From Aquificota bacterium (GTDB lineage Bacteria > Aquificota > Aquificia > Aquificales > Aquificaceae): a stretch of 6,255 nucleotides of DNA. The translations under genes were made by a program, and so were the position numbers. The DNA is taken from assembly GCA_024280065.1 (NCBI GenBank), contig JAJRQX010000089.1:1-6255 (forward strand), written 5' to 3'. Shown here piece by piece: positions 1-6,255 of the stretch (its first letter is position 1; each line of letters opens with the position of its first letter). Under the pieces are notes generated by a model. It saw only the letters and a list, made by a program, of their open reading frames with translations. It was not told the DNA's origin and ran no database searches.

Positions 1-1026
1 AGGAAACCTAAGGGGAAGTGGTTGAGGATAGTAGGAGCCAGGGAACATAACCTGAAGAACATAACGGTTGAGATACCCGTCGGTCTATTCGTGTGCATAA
101 CGGGGGTCTCGGGTAGCGGGAAGTCCACACTGGTATACGATGTCCTCTACAGGTATGCGAAGGTCCACTTCTACGGTTCAAGGGAGCAGGTGGGAAAGGT
201 GGACAGGATAGAGGGCCTTGAACACTTTGACAGGGTCATAAACGTGGACCAGTCACCAATAGGGAGAACGCCAAGGAGCAACCCCGCCACCTACACCAAG
301 GTCTTTGATCACATAAGGGACCTCTTCGCCAGCACCCCCGAGGCGAGGGCAAGAGGCTACAAGCCAGGCAGGTTCTCCTTTAACGTAAAAGGCGGCAGGT
401 GTGAGGCCTGTCAGGGTGAAGGGGTCATAAAGGTAGAGATGCACTTTCTCCCTCCCGTCTACGTAACCTGTGACGTATGTAAGGGAAAACGCTACAACAG
501 GGAGACCCTGGATATACTCTACAAGGGGAAGAACATAGCGGACGTCCTTGACATGACCGTTGATGAGGCTTACGAGTTCTTTGAGCACATCACACCCATA
601 AGGAGGAAGCTCCAGATACTAAGGGATGTGGGTCTGGGATACATCAAACTCGGTCAACCCGCACCCACCCTGTCCGGAGGTGAGGCCCAGAGGATAAAGC
701 TGGCGAGGGAGCTGGCCAAGAGGGAAAGGGGAAGGACCCTGTATCTCCTGGACGAGCCCACCACGGGACTGCATATGGACGATATAAGGAAGCTGATAGA
801 TGTCCTCCAGAGGCTCGTGGACAGGGGTAACACAGTCGTGGTCATAGAGCACAACCTGGACGTTATTAAGTGTGCTGACTGGGTAATAGACCTTGGTCCG
901 GAAGGTGGGGACAGGGGTGGTGAGGTGGTAGCGGTGGGAACGCCCGAAGAGGTGGCAGACAACCCGAGGTCCTACACGGGCATGTTCCTGAGGAAGTATT
1001 TAAGACATAAGGAGAAGGTGGCCTAA
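1..1026 (+). CDS. uvrA: UvrA, excinuclease ABC subunit A (C-terminal part, 5' truncated by window edge)
   Basis: UvrA is the damage-recognition ATPase of bacterial nucleotide excision repair. It dimerises, loads UvrB onto damaged DNA and then leaves. The frame is open from base 1 (RKPKGKW...), so the TTG at 22 is not a real start. About 341 residues are present, against roughly 920-950 for the family, so the window holds the second ABC half. Visible motifs are the GAREHNLKN entry, Walker [10 protein letters not shown] (103-129), the [17 protein letters not shown] block, a CxxC-19-CxxC zinc module (cysteine codons at 400, 409, 469 and 478), the ABC signature LSGGEAQR (670-693), Walker [10 protein letters not shown] (745-771) and the switch histidine of VIEHNLD (codon at 850). 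All key residues are intact, and the protein ends normally in an SYTG...LRKYL tail. The stop TAA (1024-1026) overlaps the stop of the convergent cyclase gene. Identification is firm. Confidence 0.97.
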   Translation, partial: RKPKGKWLRIVGAREHNLKNITVEIPVGLFVCITGVSGSGKSTLVYDVLYRYAKVHFYGSREQVGKVDRIEGLEHFDRVINVDQSPIGRTPRSNPATYTKVFDHIRDLFASTPEARARGYKPGRFSFNVKGGRCEACQGEGVIKVEMHFLPPVYVTCDVCKGKRYNRETLDILYKGKNIADVLDMTVDEAYEFFEHITPIRRKLQILRDVGLGYIKLGQPAPTLSGGEAQRIKLARELAKRERGRTLYLLDEPTTGLHMDDIRKLIDVLQRLVDRGNTVVVIEHNLDVIKCADWVIDLGPEGGDRGGEVVAVGTPEEVADNPRSYTGMFLRKYLRHKEKVA

Positions 1027-2051
1027 CCCTCAACCCTGTTCTTTCCCTTCCTCTTCGCCTCATAGAGTCTTCTATCAACTTCCCTGAGCATATCTTCAAT
1101 GTCCGAGAACCCCTCGCCGGCATCAACTACACCGAAGCTGGCGGTTACGTTCACTTTCTTTCCTCCCACGTCTATTAGATGGTTCTCAAGTACCCTCCTC
1201 AGCCTCTCCGCCACCTTGAGGGCATCCTCCTTCCTTATGCCGGGGAGTATGATCGTGAACTCCTCCCCTCCCGTTCTGGCGGGTATGTCCTTTGCCCTGA
1301 GGTAGCTTTTAAGGATCGTCCCTATCTCCCTGAGGACCCTGTCACCTACAAGGTGCCCGTACGTGTCGTTTATGCTCTTGAAGTTGTCAAGGTCAAGCAT
1401 TATTAGGGAGAAGGGGTATCCGTACCTCTTGAAGTCCTTAAAGAACTCCTGAAGGGTCCTCTCAAAGGACCTTCTGTTCCTGAGTCCCGTCAGCGGGTCC
1501 ACGTTAGCCTGCTCCTTGACCCTCTTAAGCTCGTCTCTGAGCCTCTTTATTTCCTTCCTCTGCTGTTCAAGTTTTTTCATGAACTTCCTGTTTACGTTCC
1601 TGAGTCCCTCCACTTCATGCATTATGTCCTCAAGGACACTGTGTAGGTCCTCATTTTTAACTTCGGAGGCTATCTCCTCTATACGGGTCCCGCCCCTTGT
1701 TATCTGCTCGTTATGTTCTGAAACACTCCTGATTAATCTTCTGACCTCCTCGTAGAGATCCTCCGCAAGCCTCTCCATGAACTCCGCGGAGCGTTCCCTC
1801 TCAACGTCCCTGACGTGGTAGGTATCAAGGTAGAGGTCTATAAGCTCAGCCCTGGACAGGTTCAGATTCTTCTCCCTCACGTAGCAGAATATTCTGAACC
1901 ACCTCTCGTAGTTTTGAGGTGAGGGTATTATCTTCTCGCTCGCCATGAAGGAGAGGACCTCCTTAACTATCTCCCCAAGCTCCCTGTAATCCTCCTCTGT
2001 GAGGGCCTCCCCGCCTGTTATCTTTCTGTACAGCTGACAGTCTATCTTCAT
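1023..2051 (-). CDS. Diguanylate cyclase, soluble, GGEEF domain with N-terminal PxNYxxWF helical region
   Basis: A 342-residue enzyme predicted to condense two GTP into the second messenger cyclic-di-GMP in the cytoplasm. Numbering is from the ATG at 2051. Residues 1 to about 85 hold an all-helical segment with [11 protein letters not shown] (42-52), which resembles the P-x-N-Y-x-x-W-(Y/F) segment placed ahead of many GGDEF domains. Residues 90-182 are charged, coiled-coil-like helix, probably for dimerisation. The catalytic domain follows: DPLTG (185-189), metal aspartates in LDLDNFK (D220, D222), NDTYGH, the inhibitory site RAKD (252-255), then five residues to GGEEF (261-265), and [10 protein letters not shown] near the end. 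Both active site and product-feedback site look intact. There is no membrane segment. An in-frame TTG at 2057 is a weaker start; the in-frame stop at 2069-2067 excludes anything longer. No Shine-Dalgarno sequence precedes the start. The gene is convergent with uvrA and divergent from the amidohydrolase gene. The input signal is unknown. Confidence 0.94.
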   Translation of the reverse strand: MKIDCQLYRKITGGEALTEEDYRELGEIVKEVLSFMASEKIIPSPQNYERWFRIFCYVREKNLNLSRAELIDLYLDTYHVRDVERERSAEFMERLAEDLYEEVRRLIRSVSEHNEQITRGGTRIEEIASEVKNEDLHSVLEDIMHEVEGLRNVNRKFMKKLEQQRKEIKRLRDELKRVKEQANVDPLTGLRNRRSFERTLQEFFKDFKRYGYPFSLIMLDLDNFKSINDTYGHLVGDRVLREIGTILKSYLRAKDIPARTGGEEFTIILPGIRKEDALKVAERLRRVLENHLIDVGGKKVNVTASFGVVDAGEGFSDIEDMLREVDRRLYEAKRKGKNRVEG

Positions 2052-2068
2052 AACCAAAATTTTAATCT
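2052..2068. promoter_or_regulatory. 17-bp divergent start region with AAAATTTT palindrome, possible overlapping leaderless promoters
   Basis: This is all that separates the ATG of the cyclase gene (2051, minus) from the ATG of the amidohydrolase gene (2069, plus). It is AT-rich and centred on the perfect palindrome AAAATTTT (2056-2063). On the minus strand TAAAAT (2064-2059) lies 7 nt before the ATG, a spacing that fits a -10 element giving a leaderless mRNA. On the plus strand the equivalent CAAAAT (2055-2060) lies 8 nt before its ATG but matches the consensus poorly. No -35 box is visible at normal spacing and neither gene has a Shine-Dalgarno sequence here. The promoter role is inference; promoters could lie inside the opposite gene. 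Confidence 0.35.
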
Positions 2069-3178
2069 ATGAAGTTCGTAGACGCCCATACCCACATGGA
2101 ACTCTTCGCTTTCAAGGAAGTTGACCTGGAACATATCTCAAGCCTTGAGGACCTCCTCAGAGCTGTTGAAAGCTTCAGGGGTGAAAGTCTGGTAGCATGG
2201 GGCTGGGACGAGAGGAGGATCGGTGTTTTCCTTGAGAGGAAACACATAGACCATATAGACATACCCGTTCTGCTCATAAGGGTTGACGGACACGTCGGCG
2301 TTGCAAACACGAGAGCCGTTGAACTCCTCGGGCTCAAAGGGGATGACAGGTTTGACCCCGAAAAAGGACACCTGTTTGAGGAGACCCTGTGGGAGGCGGC
2401 AAACAGACTGAAGCCCGGAGGAGAGAGGCTGGCAAGGTGTCTGCTGAAAGGTCTAAAGAAGGCCGAGGAGATGGGCATAGTGGAGGTCCACGATTTCGTG
2501 AGCCCGGAGGTGATGGAGGCTTATCTCTCCCTGGAGGAGCTTCCCGTCAGGGTTGTCGTTATGCCCTACTACGATGGATATAAGGAGGTCCTCAGGCTCG
2601 CAGGAGACAGGTTCCCTGTTGGGTGGGTTAAGGTTTACGTGGACGGGTCTATAGGGGCGAGGACCGCATACCTGAGGGAACCTTACGCGGACAGGGAGGA
2701 CTGGAGGGGAGTTCTGCTGAAGGGTTGGGAGGAGATAGCCAGGATAATCGCGGAGCTTGAGGAGGAAGGGCTCAGGGTCTCCCTCCATGCGATAGGGGAC
2801 GGTGCTATAGAGGAGTGCCTGAAGGCCTTTGAGGAGGTTGGTCCAAGGCTGAGATACCACAGGATAGAACACGCGGAACTGATAACTGAAGACCAAGCCT
2901 TGAGGGCCAAGAGGCTGGGTCTCCTGATATGTGCACAGCCAAACTTTAACCCCTACTTCATGGGTACCTACGTGAAGGCTCTGGGTGAGGAGAGGGCGAG
3001 GAGGATAAACCCCTTGAGGATGCTTGATTCCCTGAAGGTTGATATGGTCTTCGGTTCGGACATGATGCCCTTTGACCCCGGCTTCGGTTTCAGGTATGCG
3101 GAGAGGGTTCTGGGGAGAAGGAAGGCCGAGTATTACTACTACGGGTGGAGGGAGGAGGGCAGATACATAAAAGGTTGA
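2069..3178 (+). CDS. Minimal YtcJ-like (Amidohydrolase_3) metal-dependent amidohydrolase
   Basis: A 369-residue cytoplasmic hydrolase of the amidohydrolase superfamily, closest by motif to the YtcJ / N-substituted formamide deformylase group. These hydrolyse amide-type bonds with one or two bound metals; the substrate here cannot be told. The full set of likely metal and catalytic residues is visible: HxH at H7/H9 (VDAHTH), the candidate carboxylated lysine K188 in VKVYVDGSIGARTA, H240 in SLHAIGDGA, H268 in RIEHAE, and D331 in FGSDMMP. Family blocks RVDGHVGVANTRA (71-83) and AQPNFN (289-294) support the call. The family is usually about 500-550 residues, with a beta-sandwich built from both ends around the barrel. 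Here HxH starts at residue 7 and the protein stops 38 residues after the last metal aspartate, so both sandwich parts are missing. The start is fixed: an in-frame TAA lies at 2063-2065 and no Shine-Dalgarno is present. It is probably co-transcribed with the sensor gene 16 bp downstream. Confidence 0.88.
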   Translation: MKFVDAHTHMELFAFKEVDLEHISSLEDLLRAVESFRGESLVAWGWDERRIGVFLERKHIDHIDIPVLLIRVDGHVGVANTRAVELLGLKGDDRFDPEKGHLFEETLWEAANRLKPGGERLARCLLKGLKKAEEMGIVEVHDFVSPEVMEAYLSLEELPVRVVVMPYYDGYKEVLRLAGDRFPVGWVKVYVDGSIGARTAYLREPYADREDWRGVLLKGWEEIARIIAELEEEGLRVSLHAIGDGAIEECLKAFEEVGPRLRYHRIEHAELITEDQALRAKRLGLLICAQPNFNPYFMGTYVKALGEERARRINPLRMLDSLKVDMVFGSDMMPFDPGFGFRYAERVLGRRKAEYYYYGWREEGRYIKG

Positions 3179-3194
3179 TTTATCATTTTAGGTG
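3179..3194 (+). promoter_or_regulatory. Short gap with a -10-like TATCAT ahead of the GGDEF-EAL gene
   Basis: Sixteen bases separate the amidohydrolase stop from the ATG of the sensor gene. TATCAT (3181-3186) lies 8 nt before that ATG, a position that would give a leaderless or nearly leaderless transcript. No -35 box is seen 16-18 bp upstream. AGGTG (3190-3194) touches the ATG directly, too close to act as a normal ribosome site. An in-frame TAG at 3189-3191 limits the start to GTG 3192 or ATG 3195. Read-through from the gene upstream is an equally good explanation of expression. Confidence 0.3.
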
Positions 3195-5792
3195 ATGTCC
3201 CTCTTTTCCAGGATAAACAGGTTCGTTGAGGACAGGCTGAGGGTAAGGAGATACTCGGTGAAGATAGTTCTCCTCTTCTCGCTCATAATCTTGATCTCCA
3301 TGGTCCTCTCCTTCACGGTTGACGTCCTCTACTCCCTGAGGGAGCTCAAAGAAGACCTGACACGTGCCGCAAACAGGGCGGCCTCCTTCAGAACCACGGC
3401 CATAGAGAACGAGATAAGCAGGATAAGAGAAGCGGATGTCTCCTTAGCCTCCCTGGTCCTGATGTCTGGACCGTCAACCCTGAGGCCTTTCCTCGGGAGG
3501 TTCATAACCTGTGCGGTTGGGAGGGGCTTCAGCCTCGGAAAAGCGGACAGGGGTATGATCTCCAGGGCAAGGGAGATAGCGGGGAAAAGAGAGTTCTTCC
3601 TCTACCTTGATCCGAATGGGTGGGAAGGTGTAGCCGTGGTAAGGCATGAGGGGAGGACCTTTATCTTCTGCCACGACCTTTCCAGCTTTGAGAGGATCCT
3701 TTCAAGGGAGGTGGGGGCGATAGCCAAATACGGCGCGGAGTTCTTCTTCGGGGTTAGACCTAAGGTGGAGGAAGGGGACATACTGGTCACCTACGGGAGC
3801 AGGTTATCAAATGCGAGCATGTTTGTGGTCATATCTTACAAGAACCTTATAAGGACACTGATAAAGGAGAGGGTCTTCCTCTACATTAGGCTATACCTTG
3901 CGTTCCTTCTGTTCCTCTCGGTCTCCTATATCTTCTGGGCAAAACTCATAAACTACCCGATAAGGAAGCTGAGGGAGATAGTGAGGGAGCTTGAGAGAGG
4001 GAACTCAAAGGTTGACTTCTCCGACCTCATAGACGCCAAGGACGAGTTCGGATCGATAGCGAGGATCCTGAAGAACTACTCAAAGGACATGGAGGAGAGG
4101 ATAGAGAAGATGGAGCTCATACTTGACACCGCCTTCAACCCCGTCTCCTCCCCCGAGGAGATATACCCGTTCGTGAAGTTCACCCTGGGCAGGCTTGATG
4201 AGATGCTGGGAACGGAGGGGTCCCTGTTTCTCGTGAAGGACCTTCAGGGTGGTAAGTACAGCTTCCTGATACCGTCACCCACACTTGCGGAGGAGGGTAT
4301 AGGTGAGCTCGTAAGGATCTTTGAAGAGAAGGAAGGGACCTTAGACCCTTCTGTGGAAGAACTCGTGTGCCTTAAGGAGTTCAGGGGCGGGAAGTGTGTT
4401 GGCGTCATCCTCTTTAACATGGGGAGGGACAGCAGGGGCGCTGTTTTGTTAAAGCTAAGACATGAACTCTCCAAAGAGGATGAGAGCTACGCCAAGATAA
4501 TATGCCAGCACCTTATAGGGACGTTGAGGCTCAGCCACCTCGCATCAACGGATCCCCTCACAGGTGTTCCCAACAGGAGGATGCTGGAAATAGACCTGAA
4601 GAAATACGGGAAGCTTGCTAAGAGATACGGAAAGAAGCTGAGCCTCTTGATGATAGACATAGACAACTTCAAGGGTATAAACGACACCTACGGACACCCT
4701 GCGGGAGACGAGGTCCTCAGGCGCGTGGCGTGGCTTATATTAAAGAACATAAGGGAGACGGACACCCTGTACAGATACGGCGGCGAGGAGTTTGCGGTTC
4801 TATGCCCGGAGACGGACAAGGGAGGAGCCTTTGAGCTTGCGGAGAGGATAAGGGAGTCCGTAAGGAGGGAGAGGTTCACCGTAGAGAGGGGAAGAACCGT
4901 TCGTTTAACGGTCAGCGTCGGGGTTGCCAGCTTCCCCGAGGATACGAAGGACCCTTCGGAACTTCTGGTCGTTGCGGACCTCAGCCTCTATAAGGCTAAG
5001 ACGGAGGGAAGGAATAGGACCGTAATGTTCCTCACCTCAAGGGACAGGGATACCTACCTTGACAGGTTCAGTAGGGAGAGGGATCTGGCTGACCTCATCT
5101 TGAGGGGTTCCGTCACCCACCACATACAGCCCATATACAACATCCAGAACGACACAGTTTACGGGTACGAGCTCCTATTCAGGGTGGTGAAGAACGGGGA
5201 GGTCCTTCCTCTCGGAAAGTTCATAGACAGCCTGCAGGATACGGGTATCATGGAAGAGATAGACATGCAAACCTTAAGAAAACTCAAAGAGCTACTTAAG
5301 AGGGAAGACCTATACACATACAGCTTCTTCATAAACATATCCCCTAGGACCCTTGAGAGGGGGACCATACTCTCGGAGCTGTCAAAACTCCCCAAGCACA
5401 TGAGGTCAAGGGTCTTCATAGAGATAACCGAAAGGGAGGGCTTTCTGAGTTTGGAGTCCGCCCTAAACTACTTTGAGATACTGAAGGAGCTAGGGTTCAG
5501 GATAGTGATGGACGACTTCGGGATGGGCTTCTCCTCCATATCGGTGATGAGACACTTCATAAAGTTCATAGACCTCATAAAGGTAGACGGCATGTTCGTG
5601 AGGAACATACACAGAGACCCCTACAACAGGGCCATACTCCAGAGCATAAAGATAATGGCGGACAGGTTCTCAATAGACATAGTCGCAGAGCACATAGAGA
5701 ACGAGAGGGATCTTGAGACCATAAGGAGGATGGGGATAAAGTTCGGCCAGGGGTATTACCTTGGTGGTATGGTTTCGGACTTTACAGCTTGA
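3195..5792 (+). CDS. Membrane-bound c-di-GMP sensor enzyme: periplasmic domain, HAMP-like, GAF-like, GGEEF and EAL-type (ELL) domains
   Basis: An 865-residue inner-membrane signalling protein that may both make and degrade cyclic-di-GMP. Numbering is from the ATG at 3195 (GTG 3192 adds one residue). A membrane helix at about 23-46 and another at 228-250 flank a periplasmic region of about 180 residues that I do not recognise; it has just two cysteines, C106 and C159. A HAMP-like linker (251-300, with NYPIRKLREIV and DEFGSIA) and a weak GAF-like domain (about 308-445) follow. The GGDEF domain has DPLTG (453-457), D488/D490, inhibitory site RETD (520-523) and GGEEF (529-533), all intact. The EAL domain (about 641-862) has ELL in place of EAL (E659), N714, E743 and E746 (EITE), D773/D774, K796, E832 and Q852, so metal and catalytic residues are kept. 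Variations are DDFGMG for DDFGTG and AEHIE for AEGVE. Which activity dominates cannot be told. The gene ends 11 bp inside the convergent lptB gene. Confidence 0.94.
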   Translation: MSLFSRINRFVEDRLRVRRYSVKIVLLFSLIILISMVLSFTVDVLYSLRELKEDLTRAANRAASFRTTAIENEISRIREADVSLASLVLMSGPSTLRPFLGRFITCAVGRGFSLGKADRGMISRAREIAGKREFFLYLDPNGWEGVAVVRHEGRTFIFCHDLSSFERILSREVGAIAKYGAEFFFGVRPKVEEGDILVTYGSRLSNASMFVVISYKNLIRTLIKERVFLYIRLYLAFLLFLSVSYIFWAKLINYPIRKLREIVRELERGNSKVDFSDLIDAKDEFGSIARILKNYSKDMEERIEKMELILDTAFNPVSSPEEIYPFVKFTLGRLDEMLGTEGSLFLVKDLQGGKYSFLIPSPTLAEEGIGELVRIFEEKEGTLDPSVEELVCLKEFRGGKCVGVILFNMGRDSRGAVLLKLRHELSKEDESYAKIICQHLIGTLRLSHLASTDPLTGVPNRRMLEIDLKKYGKLAKRYGKKLSLLMIDIDNFKGINDTYGHPAGDEVLRRVAWLILKNIRETDTLYRYGGEEFAVLCPETDKGGAFELAERIRESVRRERFTVERGRTVRLTVSVGVASFPEDTKDPSELLVVADLSLYKAKTEGRNRTVMFLTSRDRDTYLDRFSRERDLADLILRGSVTHHIQPIYNIQNDTVYGYELLFRVVKNGEVLPLGKFIDSLQDTGIMEEIDMQTLRKLKELLKREDLYTYSFFINISPRTLERGTILSELSKLPKHMRSRVFIEITEREGFLSLESALNYFEILKELGFRIVMDDFGMGFSSISVMRHFIKFIDLIKVDGMFVRNIHRDPYNRAILQSIKIMADRFSIDIVAEHIENERDLETIRRMGIKFGQGYYLGGMVSDFTA

Positions 5793-5797
5793 AGTCC
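5777..5797. repeat. Inverted repeat (hairpin) spanning both stop codons of a convergent gene pair
   Basis: GGACTT (5777-5782) and AAGTCC (5792-5797) are perfect reverse complements. On the plus transcript the stem extends inwards by a U-G pair (5783/5791) and an A-U pair (5784/5790), closing a five-base loop CAGCT. The hairpin covers the stop of the sensor gene (5790-5792) and the stop of lptB on the other strand (5782-5784). No T-tract follows on either strand, so it is not a classical intrinsic terminator. It could slow polymerase or protect 3' ends in both directions, or be chance within coding sequence. Confidence 0.4.
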
Positions 5798-6255
5798 TCA
5801 CCGAGGTAAGTCTTCCTAACCTCCTCCCTCTCCACGACCCTGACGGGCTCTCCCTCCGCAAGTATCCTTCCCTCCGAGATTATGTAAACCCTGTCCACCA
5901 TGGCGATCGTCTCCCTGACGTTGTGGTCCGTTATGAGGACGCCTATGTTCTGGGTCTTCAGGTTCAGGACCATCCTCCTTATGTCACCCACTATTATCGG
6001 GTCAAGACCCGCGAAGGGCTCGTCTAAGAACAGGTATTTCGGCTTCGTTATCAGGCTCCTCGCTATCTCAAGCCTCCTCTTCTGACCGCCTGAGAGGGTG
6101 TGGGCCTTGTGGTCTTTGAGTGATAGAAGACCGAAGTCCTCAAGGAGAGCCTCCGCCCTTGCCACAGCCTCCTCCCTGCTTGAGGTAAAGAACTCAAGGA
6201 ATATGAGGAGGTTCTCAAGGACGGTGAGGTCTTCAAAAAGGGTGTGTTCCTGAGG
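5782..6255 (-). CDS. lptB: LptB, ATPase of the lipopolysaccharide export ABC transporter (N-terminus cut by window edge)
   Basis: LptB is the cytoplasmic ATPase dimer of LptB2FG, which pulls LPS from the inner membrane and pushes it across the periplasm. The frame is open to the right edge, giving 157 residues of a protein usually near 240; Walker A lies outside the window. The GTG at 6165 is internal, not the start. Visible are the Q-loop PQEHTLFEDLTVLEN (starting at 6255), signature LSGGQKRR (LSGGQ at 6096-6082), Walker B LFLDEPFAGLDP (LFLDE at 6033-6019), the switch histidine in LITDHNVRET (codon 5925-5923), and the C-terminal YLGEDFKL. PFAGLDPI, ITDHNVRET and the YLGEDF tail are marks of LptB and separate it from amino-acid transporter ATPases such as LivF. 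The gene overlaps the sensor gene by 11 bp tail to tail. It implies an outer membrane with LPS. Confidence 0.95.
   Translation of the reverse strand, partial: PQEHTLFEDLTVLENLLIFLEFFTSSREEAVARAEALLEDFGLLSLKDHKAHTLSGGQKRRLEIARSLITKPKYLFLDEPFAGLDPIIVGDIRRMVLNLKTQNIGVLITDHNVRETIAMVDRVYIISEGRILAEGEPVRVVEREEVRKTYLGEDFKL

Noticed and set aside
22..24. TTG at 22 as the start of uvrA
   Set aside because: The frame is open to base 1 and the residues before it fit UvrA; it is an internal codon of a gene cut by the window edge.
253..962. Open frames on the minus strand inside uvrA (253-588, 619-852, 654-962)
   Set aside because: They lie opposite a fully conserved UvrA domain, show no family motifs and have low-complexity Ser/Pro/Leu composition typical of antisense frames in AGG-rich genes.
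1011..1050. Terminator hairpin at the uvrA/cyclase junction
   Set aside because: Only a 3-bp GGT/ACC pairing is visible and no T-tract follows on either strand.
2062..2910. Minus-strand open frames of 138, 147 and 75 codons across the amidohydrolase gene
   Set aside because: The plus-strand protein shows all superfamily motifs in order over the same bases; the antisense products are Ser/Leu/Pro-rich with no recognisable domain.
2069..3178. Amidohydrolase as a decayed pseudogene
   Set aside because: There is no internal stop or frameshift, and every expected metal ligand and the conserved blocks between them are present.
5761..6085. Plus-strand open frames over the right end (5761-6027 and 5900-6085)
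   Set aside because: They are antisense to LptB, whose signature, Walker B and C-terminal motifs are unmistakable on the minus strand.

Overview
The window is five protein genes packed almost end to end, with only about 33 non-coding bases. Arginine is encoded mostly by AGG/AGA and isoleucine mostly by ATA. Coding strands are purine-rich, proteins are rich in Glu/Lys/Arg, and gene ends overlap. Together with an LPS-export ATPase (so a two-membrane cell), this suggests a thermophilic bacterium of the Aquificales/Aquificota type. That placement is an inference from composition and gene style, not from a database match.

Layout, left to right: (1) 1-1026 (+), the C-terminal third of UvrA, cut by the left edge. 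(2) 1023-2051 (-), a soluble diguanylate cyclase with an N-terminal helical region and a GGEEF domain. (3) 2052-2068, a 17-bp divergent gap. (4) 2069-3178 (+), a YtcJ-like metal-dependent amidohydrolase reduced to its catalytic barrel. (5) 3179-3194, a 16-bp gap. (6) 3195-5792 (+), a large membrane sensor with periplasmic, HAMP-like, GAF-like, GGDEF and EAL regions. (7) 5782-6255 (-), the C-terminal two thirds of the LPS-export ATPase LptB, cut by the right edge. No RNA gene, mobile element or CRISPR array is visible.

The theme of the middle of the window is cyclic-di-GMP. Two proteins carry intact synthase motifs and intact RxxD inhibitory sites, and one of them also carries an EAL phosphodiesterase domain with all its metal and catalytic residues. 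They could form a small signalling locus: a cytosolic synthase and a membrane-bound synthase/hydrolase that reads a periplasmic cue. The amidohydrolase lies between them and is probably co-transcribed with the sensor, but nothing in the sequence ties its chemistry to c-di-GMP. UvrA (nucleotide excision repair) and LptB (LPS transport) look like unrelated housekeeping neighbours.

The most unusual points are structural. Both convergent gene pairs overlap at their stop codons, one of them inside a hairpin. The two divergent genes start 17 bp apart with no Shine-Dalgarno sequence on either side. The amidohydrolase keeps every metal ligand but lacks the usual beta-sandwich at both ends. I see no clearly new biological system here.
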